The position numbers were made by a program, and so were the translations under genes. 64,000 nt of DNA from NCBI RefSeq assembly GCF_035784015.1, contig NZ_JALKOW010000001.1; one strand, written 5' to 3'. Below the pieces are notes generated by a model, which saw nothing but the letters and a program-made list of their open reading frames with translations, did no database searches and had not been told where the DNA came from. This stretch comes from Comamonas sp009360615. Its GTDB lineage: Bacteria > Pseudomonadota > Gammaproteobacteria > Burkholderiales > Burkholderiaceae_C. Of the stretch, positions 9,037-18,044 are shown one piece after another (position 1 is the stretch's first letter; each line of letters opens with the position of its first letter).

Positions 9037-10065
9037 ATGCCCTTGCCAAGTCTGAATCTCCCTGGCCGCAGGCCCTCCCTGAAGGCCGTGCCGGCGGTGG
9101 TGCTTGCACTGTGTTCGGGCCTGTCCCTGGCGGCCGAGCCCACAGCGATCTGCCCGCCGCCCGTCAGTCCGCCCACGCAGGCCGAAGTGCAGGCCATGGC
9201 CCCCCATATGCAGGACCGGGGTCTGCTGTGGCGCGTGCAGGACGGCGAGCGCACCAGCTGGCTCTACGGTACCTTGCATGTGGGCAAGCGGGAGTGGATG
9301 CTGCCCGGCCGCACCGTCGTGCGCTCCATGTACGGTGCAGACCTTCTGGCGCTGGAGCTGGATCTGCTGAATCCGCAGGTCCTGCAGCAATTGCTCGAAG
9401 GTTTCAAGGCCCGTGCCGACGCTCCGGCATTGCCTGCGGATCTGGAGGCCCGTCTGGCGCTGCAGCGAAAGCAGGCCTGTGCCGAACACCTGAGCACGGA
9501 GCGCCCGGATGCGCAGCTGCTGGGGCTGGTCAGTCAACTGGGGCGCAAGCACGGGCTGATGGCCGAGTTTGGTGCCGACCTGTTGCTGGCGAGCATGGCG
9601 CAGGCACTGCGCAAGCCCGTGCTGGGGCTGGAGTCGGTCCAGACCCAGCTCCAGGAGCTGCTGTCCGACGATCCGGTGGAGGTCCAGGAAAGCGTGCGTG
9701 AGGGGCTTGAACAGCTCGAAGATCCCCAGTCCCCGGAAATTCTGCAACAGCTGGCGAATATCTGGGCCAGCGGCAACGAGGAAACGCTGGAGAACTATGC
9801 CGACTGGTGTGGCTGCATCAAGACCGAGCGTGACCGGCGCAAATACGCGCGCCTGATGGAGGGGCGCAATCCCGGCATGGCGCAAGGTATTGCGAACCAG
9901 CTCAAACAGGGCAAGACGGTGTTTGCTGCCGTCGGCGCGCTGCATATGGTCGGGCCCATGGGCCTGCCCGAGTTGCTGCGGCAAAAAGGCTATCGGGTCG
10001 AGCGCGTGAGATTCAGGCCGCCAGCCAAACAGGAATCGGAGTCAAAAGAACTTCAAACCAAATAG
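9037..10065 (+). CDS. TraB/GumN-family protein
   Basis: Exported protein of 342 residues with an N-terminal signal sequence (about 15-33, ending SLAA). Family marks follow: SWLYGTLHVGK near residue 75, LALELDLL, and the closing TVFAAVGALHMVGPMGLPELL with a conserved GALH. The TraB/GumN family belongs to the same broad Tiki/EreA-like fold group as ChaN, where Glu and His side chains form a possible metalloprotease site; bacterial roles are mostly unproven. It lies 18 bases behind the FAH-family gene on the same strand, so the two may be one transcript. Confidence 0.8.
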   Translation: MPLPSLNLPGRRPSLKAVPAVVLALCSGLSLAAEPTAICPPPVSPPTQAEVQAMAPHMQDRGLLWRVQDGERTSWLYGTLHVGKREWMLPGRTVVRSMYGADLLALELDLLNPQVLQQLLEGFKARADAPALPADLEARLALQRKQACAEHLSTERPDAQLLGLVSQLGRKHGLMAEFGADLLLASMAQALRKPVLGLESVQTQLQELLSDDPVEVQESVREGLEQLEDPQSPEILQQLANIWASGNEETLENYADWCGCIKTERDRRKYARLMEGRNPGMAQGIANQLKQGKTVFAAVGALHMVGPMGLPELLRQKGYRVERVRFRPPAKQESESKELQTK

Positions 10066-10163
10066 AGACAAGCGCAAGCTGCTTCAATTCTAAAAAGCAG
10101 GCAGCCTGGCGGGGTCCAAAAATCAATCCATAACCCCCTACATCACCCTCAAGGAGACAAACG

Positions 10164-11138
10164 ATGGATCGTCGTCAATTCCTGGCTGCCGTGGCAGCCG
10201 GCTCGGCTGCTGCCGCATCCCCCTTCGCCATGGCGCAGGACTGGCCCGCCAACCCCGTGCGCTGGGTTGTGCCCTATCCACCCGGAGGCGGCACCGACGT
10301 GCTGGCCCGCACCGTGGCCGAGTCCATGCGCAAGACGCTGAACCAGACCATCGTGGTCGACAACCGCCCCGGCGCCTCGACCAATATCGGCGGCCAGATC
10401 GTTGCCTCGGCCAAGCCCGACGGCTACACGATCATGTCGGCCGACAACGCCATCCTGGCCTTCAACGAACACCTGTTCAGCAAGCTGCCTTTCAGCCCCG
10501 ACAAGGATTTCACCTATGTGGGCGGCATCAGCCGCTTCCCCATGGCGCTGGTGGTCAACCCCGCGTTCGAAGCCAGGGATTTCAAGGAGTTCCTGGCCTA
10601 TGCCAAGGCCAACCCCGGCAAGCTCAACTACGCCTCGCCCGGCAATGGCTCGCCCCACCATCTGGCCATGGAGCTGTTCAAGAACCGCACCGGCACCAGC
10701 CTGACCCATATCCCCTACAAGGGTGCCGCGCCCGCGCTGGCCGATGTGATGGGCGGCCAGGTGCCTTGCATGTTCCTGGATCTGGCATCGGGCCTGCCCG
10801 TGATTCAGTCCGGCAAGGTGCGAGCCCTGGCGATCGGCACGGCCAAGCGCGTGCCCAATCTGCCCAATGTGCCCACGCTGGCCGAGCTGGGCCTCAAGGA
10901 CTCCGAGGTCTACGCCTTCCAGGGCATTCTGGGTCCCAAGGGATTGCCGCCAGTCATCGTGCAGCGCCTCAATGCAGACCTGCAAAAAGCGTTCAAGGAC
11001 CCCGACGTGGTCAAGCGCATGGCCGACTTCGGCATGGAAGCCCTGCCCGGAACGCCCGAGCAGTTCCACCAACTGGCGCGCACCGAAGCCAAGCGCTGGG
11101 GTGAGGTCATCAAGGCGGCTGGCGTGAAGCTGGACTGA
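10164..11138 (+). CDS. Bug/TctC-family periplasmic binding protein
   Basis: Solute-binding protein of 324 residues for a tripartite tricarboxylate-type system. The N-terminus has a twin-arginine-like DRRQFLAAVAAGS export signal ending FAMAQ. Family hallmarks are VVPYPPGGGTDVLAR, VDNRPGAS, HIPYKGAAPALADVMGG and the closing GEVIKAAGVKLD. These proteins bind carboxylates or related small molecules; beta-proteobacteria carry many without matching membrane genes, and none is nearby. AAGGAG precedes the ATG. The position after the FAH-family hydrolase suggests it captures the substrate of that pathway. Confidence 0.9.
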   Translation: MDRRQFLAAVAAGSAAAASPFAMAQDWPANPVRWVVPYPPGGGTDVLARTVAESMRKTLNQTIVVDNRPGASTNIGGQIVASAKPDGYTIMSADNAILAFNEHLFSKLPFSPDKDFTYVGGISRFPMALVVNPAFEARDFKEFLAYAKANPGKLNYASPGNGSPHHLAMELFKNRTGTSLTHIPYKGAAPALADVMGGQVPCMFLDLASGLPVIQSGKVRALAIGTAKRVPNLPNVPTLAELGLKDSEVYAFQGILGPKGLPPVIVQRLNADLQKAFKDPDVVKRMADFGMEALPGTPEQFHQLARTEAKRWGEVIKAAGVKLD

Positions 11139-11217
11139 TCGTCTTTTCTCCGGGCTATACGTGGTCCTGGGCATCGCTTGAAGCCTTTGCACAGACCTCG
11201 TCGGCTCATATCGCCAC

Positions 11218-11249
11218 GGCCCTGCCTCCTTGCGTTGCAGGGCCGTTTT
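11218..11249 (+). terminator. Terminator behind the Bug gene
   Basis: Stem GGCCCTGC / GCAGGGCC with an 11-base loop, followed by GTTTT. It lies between the Bug gene and the converging LysR gene and touches the LysR stop codon. Confidence 0.7.
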
Positions 11250-12151
11250 CAATAGGGCAGTATGCCGGGCAGCAGGGGCCGGCCGAGGCGCTCGCGCCAC
11301 CATTGCTGGGCCCGTCCGCGAGCATCGCTGCGCCAGGCCAGCCAGAAGGTTTCGGGCGGACGTGGCTCTTCCACCGGCAGTTCCACCAGCACCCCGGTCT
11401 CCAGCTCCACACGAACGCAGGCGCGCGGCACAAAGCCGTGGCCCAGCCCGGCAGCCTGGCATGCGATCTTGGCCTGCATGCTCGGTACGGTGATGCGCCG
11501 CTGGCCGGTGAGCAGGCCCACGGTGCGGTCGGTCAGCGAGCGCGCGCCGTCCCCCACCACCACGGCGGTGTGTTCGAGCAGGTCGCTGCGCGCCAGCGGC
11601 CGGCCCAGGCGCGCCAGCGGGTGGCTGGCCGTCACGCAGAACACGAAATCGAGCTGGCCCACGGCCACGGCCTTGTGGCCGCCGCCGGCCGGGCCTTCGC
11701 CTGCCGCCACGATCAGGTCGGCCCGGCCTTCGCGCAGGGCTTCCCAGGTGCCGGTCAGCGTCTCGCTGCCGATGCGCAGGCGCGTGCCGCTGTTCAGCGC
11801 CTCGAAGGCCTGAATGTCGGCGCCGAACGCGCTGGTGGGGATCAGCGAGTCATGCACCAGGCGTACCTCGGTCTCGAAGCCCGTGGCGATCTGCCGCAGC
11901 CGGGATTCGAGCTGACGCGCGGCAGCCAGCAGCCAGCGCCCTTCCTTGAGCAGTTCCTCGCCCGCTGGCGTGAGACTGACGCGCGGGCCGTTGCGCACAA
12001 ACAGGTTCAGGCCCAGCTGCTCCTCCAGCTTGGAGACGGCATAGGAGATGGTCGACGGTACTTTGTGCAGGCGTTCTGCCGCACCGGCGAACGAGCCATG
12101 GCGCGCAATGGTCTCCACCAGTTCGATGGCTTCCAGAGAGAGTTTGAGCAT
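11249..12151 (-). CDS. LysR-family transcriptional regulator
   Basis: Regulator of 300 residues. The N-terminal helix-turn-helix (about 3-62) includes GSFAGAAERLHKVPSTISYAV, and the remainder is a LysR substrate-binding domain in two halves. It is divergent from the pirin-isochorismatase-amidohydrolase-DoxX-MFS run, which is the likely target. A 23-base inverted repeat with 9-base arms lies just upstream of its start. The effector cannot be told; the domain resembles regulators such as DhcR/YhaJ-type LysR proteins only in a general way. Confidence 0.9.
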   Translation of the reverse strand: MLKLSLEAIELVETIARHGSFAGAAERLHKVPSTISYAVSKLEEQLGLNLFVRNGPRVSLTPAGEELLKEGRWLLAAARQLESRLRQIATGFETEVRLVHDSLIPTSAFGADIQAFEALNSGTRLRIGSETLTGTWEALREGRADLIVAAGEGPAGGGHKAVAVGQLDFVFCVTASHPLARLGRPLARSDLLEHTAVVVGDGARSLTDRTVGLLTGQRRITVPSMQAKIACQAAGLGHGFVPRACVRVELETGVLVELPVEEPRPPETFWLAWRSDARGRAQQWWRERLGRPLLPGILPY

Positions 12152-12168
12152 AGGGGTGCCTGAAAAAT

Positions 12169-12191
12169 AATCATCGAAATTATCGATGATT
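12169..12191. promoter_or_regulatory. Candidate LysR operator
   Basis: Inverted repeat with arms AATCATCGA and TCGATGATT around a 5-base centre (AATTA). It contains the T-N11-A dyad typical of LysR sites and lies between the divergent LysR and pirin genes. Confidence 0.6.
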
Positions 12192-12325
12192 GAATGGATT
12201 TTCTTTCAGCATAACCGTTGATCAGGCCGCAGATACTTCATTCATCGCCACACGGAATGCAGAATTCAAGGCAAGCAGGCCCGCCGCAGGAAGTGTGAAC
12301 TCCATCGATTGTTCAGGAGATCGAA

Positions 12326-13045
12326 ATGCTTGAAGTTCGTCCATCCAACCACCGCGGTCGCGCCAACCATGGCTGGCTGCAATCCCGTCACACCTTCTCC
12401 TTCGGTCACTACCGCGACGCCAATCAGCAAGGATTTTCGGATCTGCTGGTCATCAATGACGACCAGGTGTCCCCCGGTCAGGGCTTCGGCACCCACGGTC
12501 ACCGCGACATGGAAATCTTCTCCTATGTGCTCGACGGCGCCCTGGAGCACAAGGACTCCATGGGCACGGGCTCGGTGATCCGTCCCGGCGACGTGCAGAT
12601 GATGAGCGCCGGCACCGGCGTGGAGCACAGCGAATTCAACCACTCGGACCGGGATCCGGTGCACTTTCTGCAGATCTGGATCGTGCCCGACGAGCGCGGC
12701 GCCACCCCGCGCTATCAGCAGGTCCATGTGGACGATGCTGACAAGCGCGGCCGCCTGCGCCTGATCATCGCCCCCGAAGGCGCAGACGGCACGCTGGCCG
12801 TGCGCCAGGACGCCCGGGTCTATGCCGGCCTGTTCGACGGCCAGGAGTCTGCCGAACTCGATGTCGGTCCCGAGCGCCATGTCTATGTGCATGTGGCCCG
12901 CGGCAGCCTCAGCGTGAATGGCGAGCGCCTGTCCGAAGGCGATGGCGCCCGCATCCGCAACGCCGGGGCCCTGCGCTTCGACCAGGGCGAGCAGGCCGAG
13001 GTGCTGGTCTTTGACCTGCGTCCTCGTGAACTGCCCCGCCTGTAG
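12326..13045 (+). CDS. Pirin-family protein
   Basis: Bicupin protein of 239 residues resembling YhhW/quercetin 2,3-dioxygenase-type pirins. All four canonical metal ligands are present at their usual positions: His57 and His59 (THGHRD), His101 and Glu103 (GVEHSE). Bacterial pirins oxidise flavonols such as quercetin in vitro or act as redox-responsive binding partners. AGGAGA precedes the ATG. It is first in a same-strand run with the isochorismatase-like and amidohydrolase genes, so it may oxidise or sense the substrate of that pathway. Confidence 0.9.
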   Translation: MLEVRPSNHRGRANHGWLQSRHTFSFGHYRDANQQGFSDLLVINDDQVSPGQGFGTHGHRDMEIFSYVLDGALEHKDSMGTGSVIRPGDVQMMSAGTGVEHSEFNHSDRDPVHFLQIWIVPDERGATPRYQQVHVDDADKRGRLRLIIAPEGADGTLAVRQDARVYAGLFDGQESAELDVGPERHVYVHVARGSLSVNGERLSEGDGARIRNAGALRFDQGEQAEVLVFDLRPRELPRL

Positions 13046-13129
13046 GCAATAGCTTGCACAACCCGGTTTTCATTCGGCTTTCTTGTTTTCCCGCAGCCTC
13101 TCGCTCACCTTTGACCCAGGAGTTTCACC

Positions 13130-13807
13130 ATGACCAACGCCAATGCCGCCATCGCCCGTCCCGTCGCCGTCGCCAAGCCCGGTGCCAGGCTGCTCAATCC
13201 CCATGATCACACGCTGATCATGATCGACTTCCAGTCGCAGATGGCCTTTGCCACGCACTCCATCGATCCCGTGCAGCTGCGCTCCAACGCCGCCCTGGTC
13301 GCCTCGGCTGCCGCCGGTTTCGGGGCCTCGACCATCCTCACCACCGTGGCCGAAAAGAGCTTCTCCGGCCCCATGTTCGAGGAAGTGACCGGGCCTTTCC
13401 CCGGCCAGACCCTGCTGGACCGCACCTCGATGAACACCTGGGAAGACCCGGCCGTGATCAACAAGGTCAACGAGATCGGCAAGCCCCGCATCGTGCTGGC
13501 CGGCCTGTGGACCAGCGTGTGCATCGTCGGCCCGGCCCTGTCGGCCCTGGACCAGGGTTTTGAAGTCTTCGTGATCGCCGATGCCTGCGGCGACATCTCG
13601 ACCGAAGCCCACAACCGCGCCATGGAGCGCATGGTCCAGGCCGGGGCCCAACCTATCACGTCCTTGCAGTATCTGCTGGAAATGCAGCGCGACTGGGCCC
13701 GCACCGAGACCTATGACATGACCACGGGCATCGCCAGGAAGCTGGGCGGCGGCTACGGCATCGGCATCACCTACGCCAAGACCATGTTCGGCGCCCACGA
13801 AGGCTAA
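13130..13807 (+). CDS. Isochorismatase-like cysteine hydrolase
   Basis: Protein of 225 residues of the YcaC-like branch of the isochorismatase superfamily. The expected catalytic triad is visible: Asp in MIDFQSQMA, Lys in TVAEKSF and Cys in TSVCIVGPAL. Such enzymes hydrolyse amides, often nicotinamide-like, ureido or carbamoyl compounds. The good ribosome-binding site CAGGAG and the 84-base gap behind the pirin gene fit an operon. The next gene is an amidohydrolase, so amide or carbamate breakdown is a reasonable shared theme, though no substrate is shown by sequence. Confidence 0.9.
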   Translation: MTNANAAIARPVAVAKPGARLLNPHDHTLIMIDFQSQMAFATHSIDPVQLRSNAALVASAAAGFGASTILTTVAEKSFSGPMFEEVTGPFPGQTLLDRTSMNTWEDPAVINKVNEIGKPRIVLAGLWTSVCIVGPALSALDQGFEVFVIADACGDISTEAHNRAMERMVQAGAQPITSLQYLLEMQRDWARTETYDMTTGIARKLGGGYGIGITYAKTMFGAHEG

Positions 13808-13880
13808 AAAAGCGCACCATCTCCCTGCTTGCCACGCAACCCGGCGCAGTCGTTGCGCCGCCGAACTTCGTGAGACCTCC

Positions 13881-15770
13881 ATGACCCAGCCCACCACTCC
13901 CGATCTGATCCTGTTCAACGGCCGCTTCACCACGCTGGACCGCAGCAAGCCCACGGCCACGGCCGTGGCCGTGAGTCAGGGGCGCTTCAGCGCCGTCGGC
14001 AGCGACCACGAGGTCCTGCCCCTGGCCGGTGCGCAGACCCGACGCATCGATCTGGGCGGTCGCAGTGTGCTGCCGGGCCTGATCGACAACCATCTGCACC
14101 TCATCCGCGGTGGTCTGAACTTCAATATGGAGCTGCGCTGGGACGGCGTGAAGAGCCTGGCCGACGCCATGGCCATGCTCAAGGCCCAGGTCGATGTCAC
14201 ACCCGCACCCCAGTGGGTGCGGGTGGTCGGCGGCTTCAGCGAGCACCAGTTTGTGGAAAAGCGCCTGCCCACGCTGGCCGAGCTCAACGCCGTGGCACCC
14301 GACACCCCGGTCTTCATCCTGCATCTGTACGACCGAGCCCTGCTCAACGCTGCCGCCCTGCGCGCCGTGGGCTATACCAAAGACACGCCCGAGCCGCCGG
14401 GTGGCCAGATCCTGCGCGACAGCGCCGGCAATCCCACGGGGCTGCTGCTGGCCAAGCCCAATGCGTCCATCCTCTACGCCACGCTGGCCAAGGGCCCCAA
14501 GCTGCCGCGCGACTACCAGCTCAATTCCACGCGCCACTTCATGCGCGAACTCAACCGCCTGGGCGTGACCGGCGCCATCGATGCGGGAGGCGGCATGCAG
14601 AACTACCCCGACGACTACGAGGTGATCCAGGAGCTGGCCGATGCCGACCAGCTCACCGTGCGCCTGGCCTACAACCTGTTCACACAAAAGCCCAAGGAAG
14701 AGAAGGACGACTTTCTGCGCTGGACCGCCACCTCGCAGTACAAGCAGGGCACGGACTACTTCCGCCACAACGGCGCGGGCGAGATGCTGGTCTTCTCGGC
14801 CGCCGACTTCGAGGACTTCCGCCAGCCCCAGCCCGAGCTGGCTCCCGGCATGGAAGGCGAGCTGGAAGAGGTGGTGCGCATCCTGGCCCAGAACCGCTGG
14901 CCCTGGCGCATGCACGCCACCTATGACGAGACCATCGACCGCGCCCTCAATGTGTTCGAGAAGGTCAACAAGGACACGCCCCTGGCCGGCCTGAACTGGT
15001 TTTTCGACCACGCCGAAACCATTTCCGACAAGTCCATCGACCGCATTGCGGCCCTGGGCGGCGGCGTGGCCGTGCAACACCGCATGGCCTATCAGGGCGA
15101 ATACTTTGTGGAGCGCTATGGTGCCGCCGCAGCCGAGGCCACGCCCCCCGTCAGGCGCATGCTGGAAAAAGGCGTCAACGTGTCCGCCGGCACCGACGCA
15201 ACCCGTGTCGCCAGCTACAACCCCTGGGTCTCGCTGTCCTGGCTCATCACGGGCAAGACCGTCGGTGGCCTGCAGCTCACACCCCAGCGCAACTGCCTGA
15301 GCCGCGATCAGGCCCTGCGCATGTGGACCGAAAACGTGACCTGGTTCAGCAACGAACAGGGCAAGAAGGGGCGCATTCAGGTGGGTCAGCTGGCCGACCT
15401 CGTCGTGCCCGACCGGGACTTCTTCGCCTGCCCCGAGTCCGACATTGCCGATACCTCGGCCCTGCTCACCGTGGTGGGGGGCAAGGTGGTCTACGGCACC
15501 GGTGCTTTCGCCGATTTCGACGAAGCGGCACCGCCCCTGGCCATGCCCGACTGGTCCCCCGTTCGCACCTTCAAGGGCTACGGGGCCTGGGGAGTGCAGG
15601 AGGGCGCACCGCTGCAGTCCGTGATGCGCAACGCCGCTGCCAGCTGCGCCTGCGCCAGCAACTGCAATCTGCACGGACATGCCCATGCCACGGCCTGGAG
15701 CAGCAGGCTGCCCGTGGCCGATCTCAAAGGCTTCTGGGGCGCACTGGGCTGCGCCTGCTGGGCGGTGTGA
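13881..15770 (+). CDS. YtcJ-like amidohydrolase with Cys-rich tail
   Basis: Metal-dependent amidohydrolase of 629 residues. The start reads DLILFNGRFTTLD, followed by GLIDNHLHL (the first metal-binding H-x-H), WFFDHAETIS in the middle and SAGTDATR (late catalytic Asp). The canonical domain ends near residue 565. The last 55 residues are unusual: they include SCACASNC, then NLHGHAHATAW and GCACWAV, giving six cysteines and several histidines. This looks like a metal site or a site of thiol chemistry and is not part of the usual fold. The stop is followed after one base by the DoxX start, so the two are tightly coupled. Confidence 0.85.
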   Translation: MTQPTTPDLILFNGRFTTLDRSKPTATAVAVSQGRFSAVGSDHEVLPLAGAQTRRIDLGGRSVLPGLIDNHLHLIRGGLNFNMELRWDGVKSLADAMAMLKAQVDVTPAPQWVRVVGGFSEHQFVEKRLPTLAELNAVAPDTPVFILHLYDRALLNAAALRAVGYTKDTPEPPGGQILRDSAGNPTGLLLAKPNASILYATLAKGPKLPRDYQLNSTRHFMRELNRLGVTGAIDAGGGMQNYPDDYEVIQELADADQLTVRLAYNLFTQKPKEEKDDFLRWTATSQYKQGTDYFRHNGAGEMLVFSAADFEDFRQPQPELAPGMEGELEEVVRILAQNRWPWRMHATYDETIDRALNVFEKVNKDTPLAGLNWFFDHAETISDKSIDRIAALGGGVAVQHRMAYQGEYFVERYGAAAAEATPPVRRMLEKGVNVSAGTDATRVASYNPWVSLSWLITGKTVGGLQLTPQRNCLSRDQALRMWTENVTWFSNEQGKKGRIQVGQLADLVVPDRDFFACPESDIADTSALLTVVGGKVVYGTGAFADFDEAAPPLAMPDWSPVRTFKGYGAWGVQEGAPLQSVMRNAAASCACASNCNLHGHAHATAWSSRLPVADLKGFWGALGCACWAV

Positions 15771-15771
15771 C

Positions 15772-16182
15772 ATGGGCGAGGCGCTTCGCGCTGCGGCCAC
15801 CGCCCCCTGGGTGCAGTCGCTGGCCCTTGTGTGCCTGTGCGCGGCCTATCTGCAAGGGGGCTGGCACAAGGCCCGGGATTTCCGCGGGGCTGTCGCCGAG
15901 GTGAAGGCCCTGGGCCTGACCCCTGCAGTCCCCATCGCCGCTGCCACCCTGGTGCTGCAGGTGGGGGCATCGGCCTTGATCCTCACGGGCTGGTACCGCT
16001 GGCTGGGGGCTCTGGCCCTGGCCGGATTCACCGTGCTGGCGGCCTTGCTGGCCGACCGCTTCTGGGCAGCGCCGCAGGCCGGGCGCCAACGTGCTGCCAA
16101 TGCATTTTTTGAACACTGGGGCCTGGTCGGCGGCATGTTGCTCGTCGCCTGGCACGATCTCGGAGGCTTCCATGCCGGATAA
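15772..16182 (+). CDS. DoxX-family membrane protein
   Basis: Small integral membrane protein of 136 residues with four hydrophobic helices and the N-terminal GWHKARDF-type loop of DoxX proteins. DoxX members are quinol-oxidase-associated or thiol-stress-linked membrane proteins whose role is poorly defined. It starts one base after the amidohydrolase stop, and its last 11 bases overlap the MFS gene, so three genes are translationally linked. Confidence 0.8.
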   Translation: MGEALRAAATAPWVQSLALVCLCAAYLQGGWHKARDFRGAVAEVKALGLTPAVPIAAATLVLQVGASALILTGWYRWLGALALAGFTVLAALLADRFWAAPQAGRQRAANAFFEHWGLVGGMLLVAWHDLGGFHAG

Positions 16183-17776
16183 CCCCAAAGTCGCCTCGGG
16201 CAGCTTCGCGCCCCTGGCCATCCCCGTCTTTGCCGTGCTGTGGGGCGCCACGGTGCTGGGCAATATCGGCAGCTTCATGCGCGATGTGGCCAGCGCCTGG
16301 ATGGTGACAGAACTCTCCTCCAGCCCCACGGCCGTGGCCCTGATCCAGACGGCGGCCACGCTGCCGGTCTTTCTGCTGGCCATCCCGGCCGGTGTGCTGT
16401 CCGACATCCTGGACCGCCGCCGTTTCCTCATCGGCGTGCAGGTGCTGCTGGGGGCCGTGAGTGGCACGCTGCTGGTGCTGGCCCAGACCCATGCCCTCAC
16501 GGTGGAGTACCTGGTGGCCCTGACCTTTGTCGGCGGCATCGGTGCCGCCCTCATGGGGCCGACCTGGCAGTCCATCGTGCCCGAGCTGGTGCCGCGCAGC
16601 GAACTCAAGAGTGCCGTGGCCCTGAACTCCCTGGGCATCAACATCGCCCGGGCCATCGGCCCGGCCGCCGGCGGCCTGCTGCTGGCCAGTTTCGGCGCCG
16701 CAGCCGCCTACGGTCTCGATGTCCTGAGCTATCTGTTCGTGATCGCCGCCCTCATCTGGTGGAGACGACCCAGGCCGGAGGCATCGGCCCTCAACGAGCA
16801 GTTCTTCGGCGCCTTCCGGGCCGGCGTGCGCTACGCCCGTGCCAGCCGGGAACTGCACGTGGTGCTGCTGCGTGCGGCAGTCTTTTTCCTGTTTGCCAGT
16901 TCGGTCTGGGCCCTGCTGCCCCTGGTGGCGCGCCGCATGCTGGGCGGCACGGCCGGCTTCTACGGAGTGATGCTGGGTGCCGTGGGGGCCGGTGCCATCC
17001 TGGGGGCCGTGCTGCTGCCCAGGCTGCGCAAGCACCTGGATACCGACGGGCTGGTGTTGCTGGCGTCCGTGGTTACGGCCTTGGTCATGGGCGTGCTGAC
17101 CCTGGCTCCTCCCCAGTGGGCTGCCGTGGCACTGATGCTGGTGCTGGGCCTGGGATGGATTGTTGCGCTGACCACGCTCAACGGCGTGGCCCAGGCGGTG
17201 CTGCCCAATTGGGTGCGCGGCCGCGGTCTTGCCATCTACCTGATGGTGTTCAACGGTGCCATGGCCCTGGGCAGCCTGGGCTGGGGGCTGATCGCTGGCC
17301 AGCTGGGTCTGCCGGTCACGCTGCTGAGCGGCGCCGTGGGCCTGGTGCTGGTGTCTCTGGTCTTCCACCGTGTCAAGCTGCCGGGCGGCGAAGCCGATCT
17401 GCAGCCGTCCAACCACTGGCCCGAGCCTCTGCTGGCCGAACCCGTGGCCCATGATCGCGGGCCGGTGATGATCCAGGTCGAGTACCGCGTTCAGCAGAGC
17501 GACCTGCCTGCCTTCCTGCAGGCCATGCAGCACGTGGCCCGGGAGCGCCGTCGTGACGGTGCCTATGCCTGGGGCGTGGCCGAGCACACCGGCGAGCCGG
17601 GGCGGGTGATCGAGTGGTTTCTGGTCGAGTCATGGGCCGAGCATCTGCGCCAGCATGGCCGTGTGTCCAGGGCCGACGCCGACCTGCAGGCCGCCGCGGC
17701 GCGCTATCACCAGGGGCCGGACAAGCCCGTGGTCCACCACTTCCTGGCACTTGAGGCGCGCAGTGCCGCTCGGTGA
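16172..17776 (+). CDS. MFS exporter with C-terminal ABM-like domain
   Basis: Transporter of 534 residues of the EntS-like MFS_3 family. Twelve hydrophobic helices span about 10-410, with the cytoplasmic loop signature SDILDRRR between helices 2 and 3. Residues about 430-525 form a soluble tail resembling an antibiotic-biosynthesis-monooxygenase ferredoxin-like fold, common in this MFS subfamily. ATG 16172 has GGAGG upstream and lies inside the DoxX gene end. Probably exports a small molecule or pathway intermediate of this cluster; specificity unknown. Confidence 0.85.
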   Translation: MPDNPKVASGSFAPLAIPVFAVLWGATVLGNIGSFMRDVASAWMVTELSSSPTAVALIQTAATLPVFLLAIPAGVLSDILDRRRFLIGVQVLLGAVSGTLLVLAQTHALTVEYLVALTFVGGIGAALMGPTWQSIVPELVPRSELKSAVALNSLGINIARAIGPAAGGLLLASFGAAAAYGLDVLSYLFVIAALIWWRRPRPEASALNEQFFGAFRAGVRYARASRELHVVLLRAAVFFLFASSVWALLPLVARRMLGGTAGFYGVMLGAVGAGAILGAVLLPRLRKHLDTDGLVLLASVVTALVMGVLTLAPPQWAAVALMLVLGLGWIVALTTLNGVAQAVLPNWVRGRGLAIYLMVFNGAMALGSLGWGLIAGQLGLPVTLLSGAVGLVLVSLVFHRVKLPGGEADLQPSNHWPEPLLAEPVAHDRGPVMIQVEYRVQQSDLPAFLQAMQHVARERRRDGAYAWGVAEHTGEPGRVIEWFLVESWAEHLRQHGRVSRADADLQAAAARYHQGPDKPVVHHFLALEARSAAR

Positions 17777-17800
17777 GAGGCCTACCCGCACACAGAGTGG

Positions 17801-18042
17801 CGCGGGAATCGGCCTTGATCGCTGACAGGCACTGGCTGTCGAGGCTGCAGCGTACCCGCTTCACGATGCCTGCAATCTGCTCATCGGACAGCTGCAGGCA
17901 ATGTCGGCATGCCGTTCATGGCGACCGTGACCGTGACCGGGCCGCAGCCGCCTGCCTGGCGCTGGCGGCTGGCGCGGCGACGAAGTGCGCCCCTGGTGTC
18001 TTTGCTCAGGACCCTGCGGCAGCAGCCCTGGCAGATGCCCGG
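17801..18042 (-). pseudogene. Possible eroded cytochrome c fragment
   Basis: On the minus strand, directly downstream of the cyclase gene, one frame reads ICQGCC and later MNGMPTLP. After a one-base shift another frame reads LQLSDEQIAGIVKRVR. The order CxxC, NGMP, QLSDEQIAxIVxxVR is that of a class I cytochrome c with its Met ligand loop and C-terminal helix. The haem His after CxxC is lost, and the parts lie in different frames. It may be a decayed remnant; chance similarity is possible. Confidence 0.3.
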
Positions 18043-18044
18043 TC

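Noticed and set aside
7903..9984. A 693-codon minus-strand frame over the FAH and TraB genes
   Set aside because: Both plus-strand genes have clear family motifs and ribosome-binding sites; the minus frame shows none and spans two genes.
13767..15800. A 677-codon frame antisense to the amidohydrolase
   Set aside because: The amidohydrolase on the plus strand has clear motifs; the antisense protein is His/Gly-rich and shows none.
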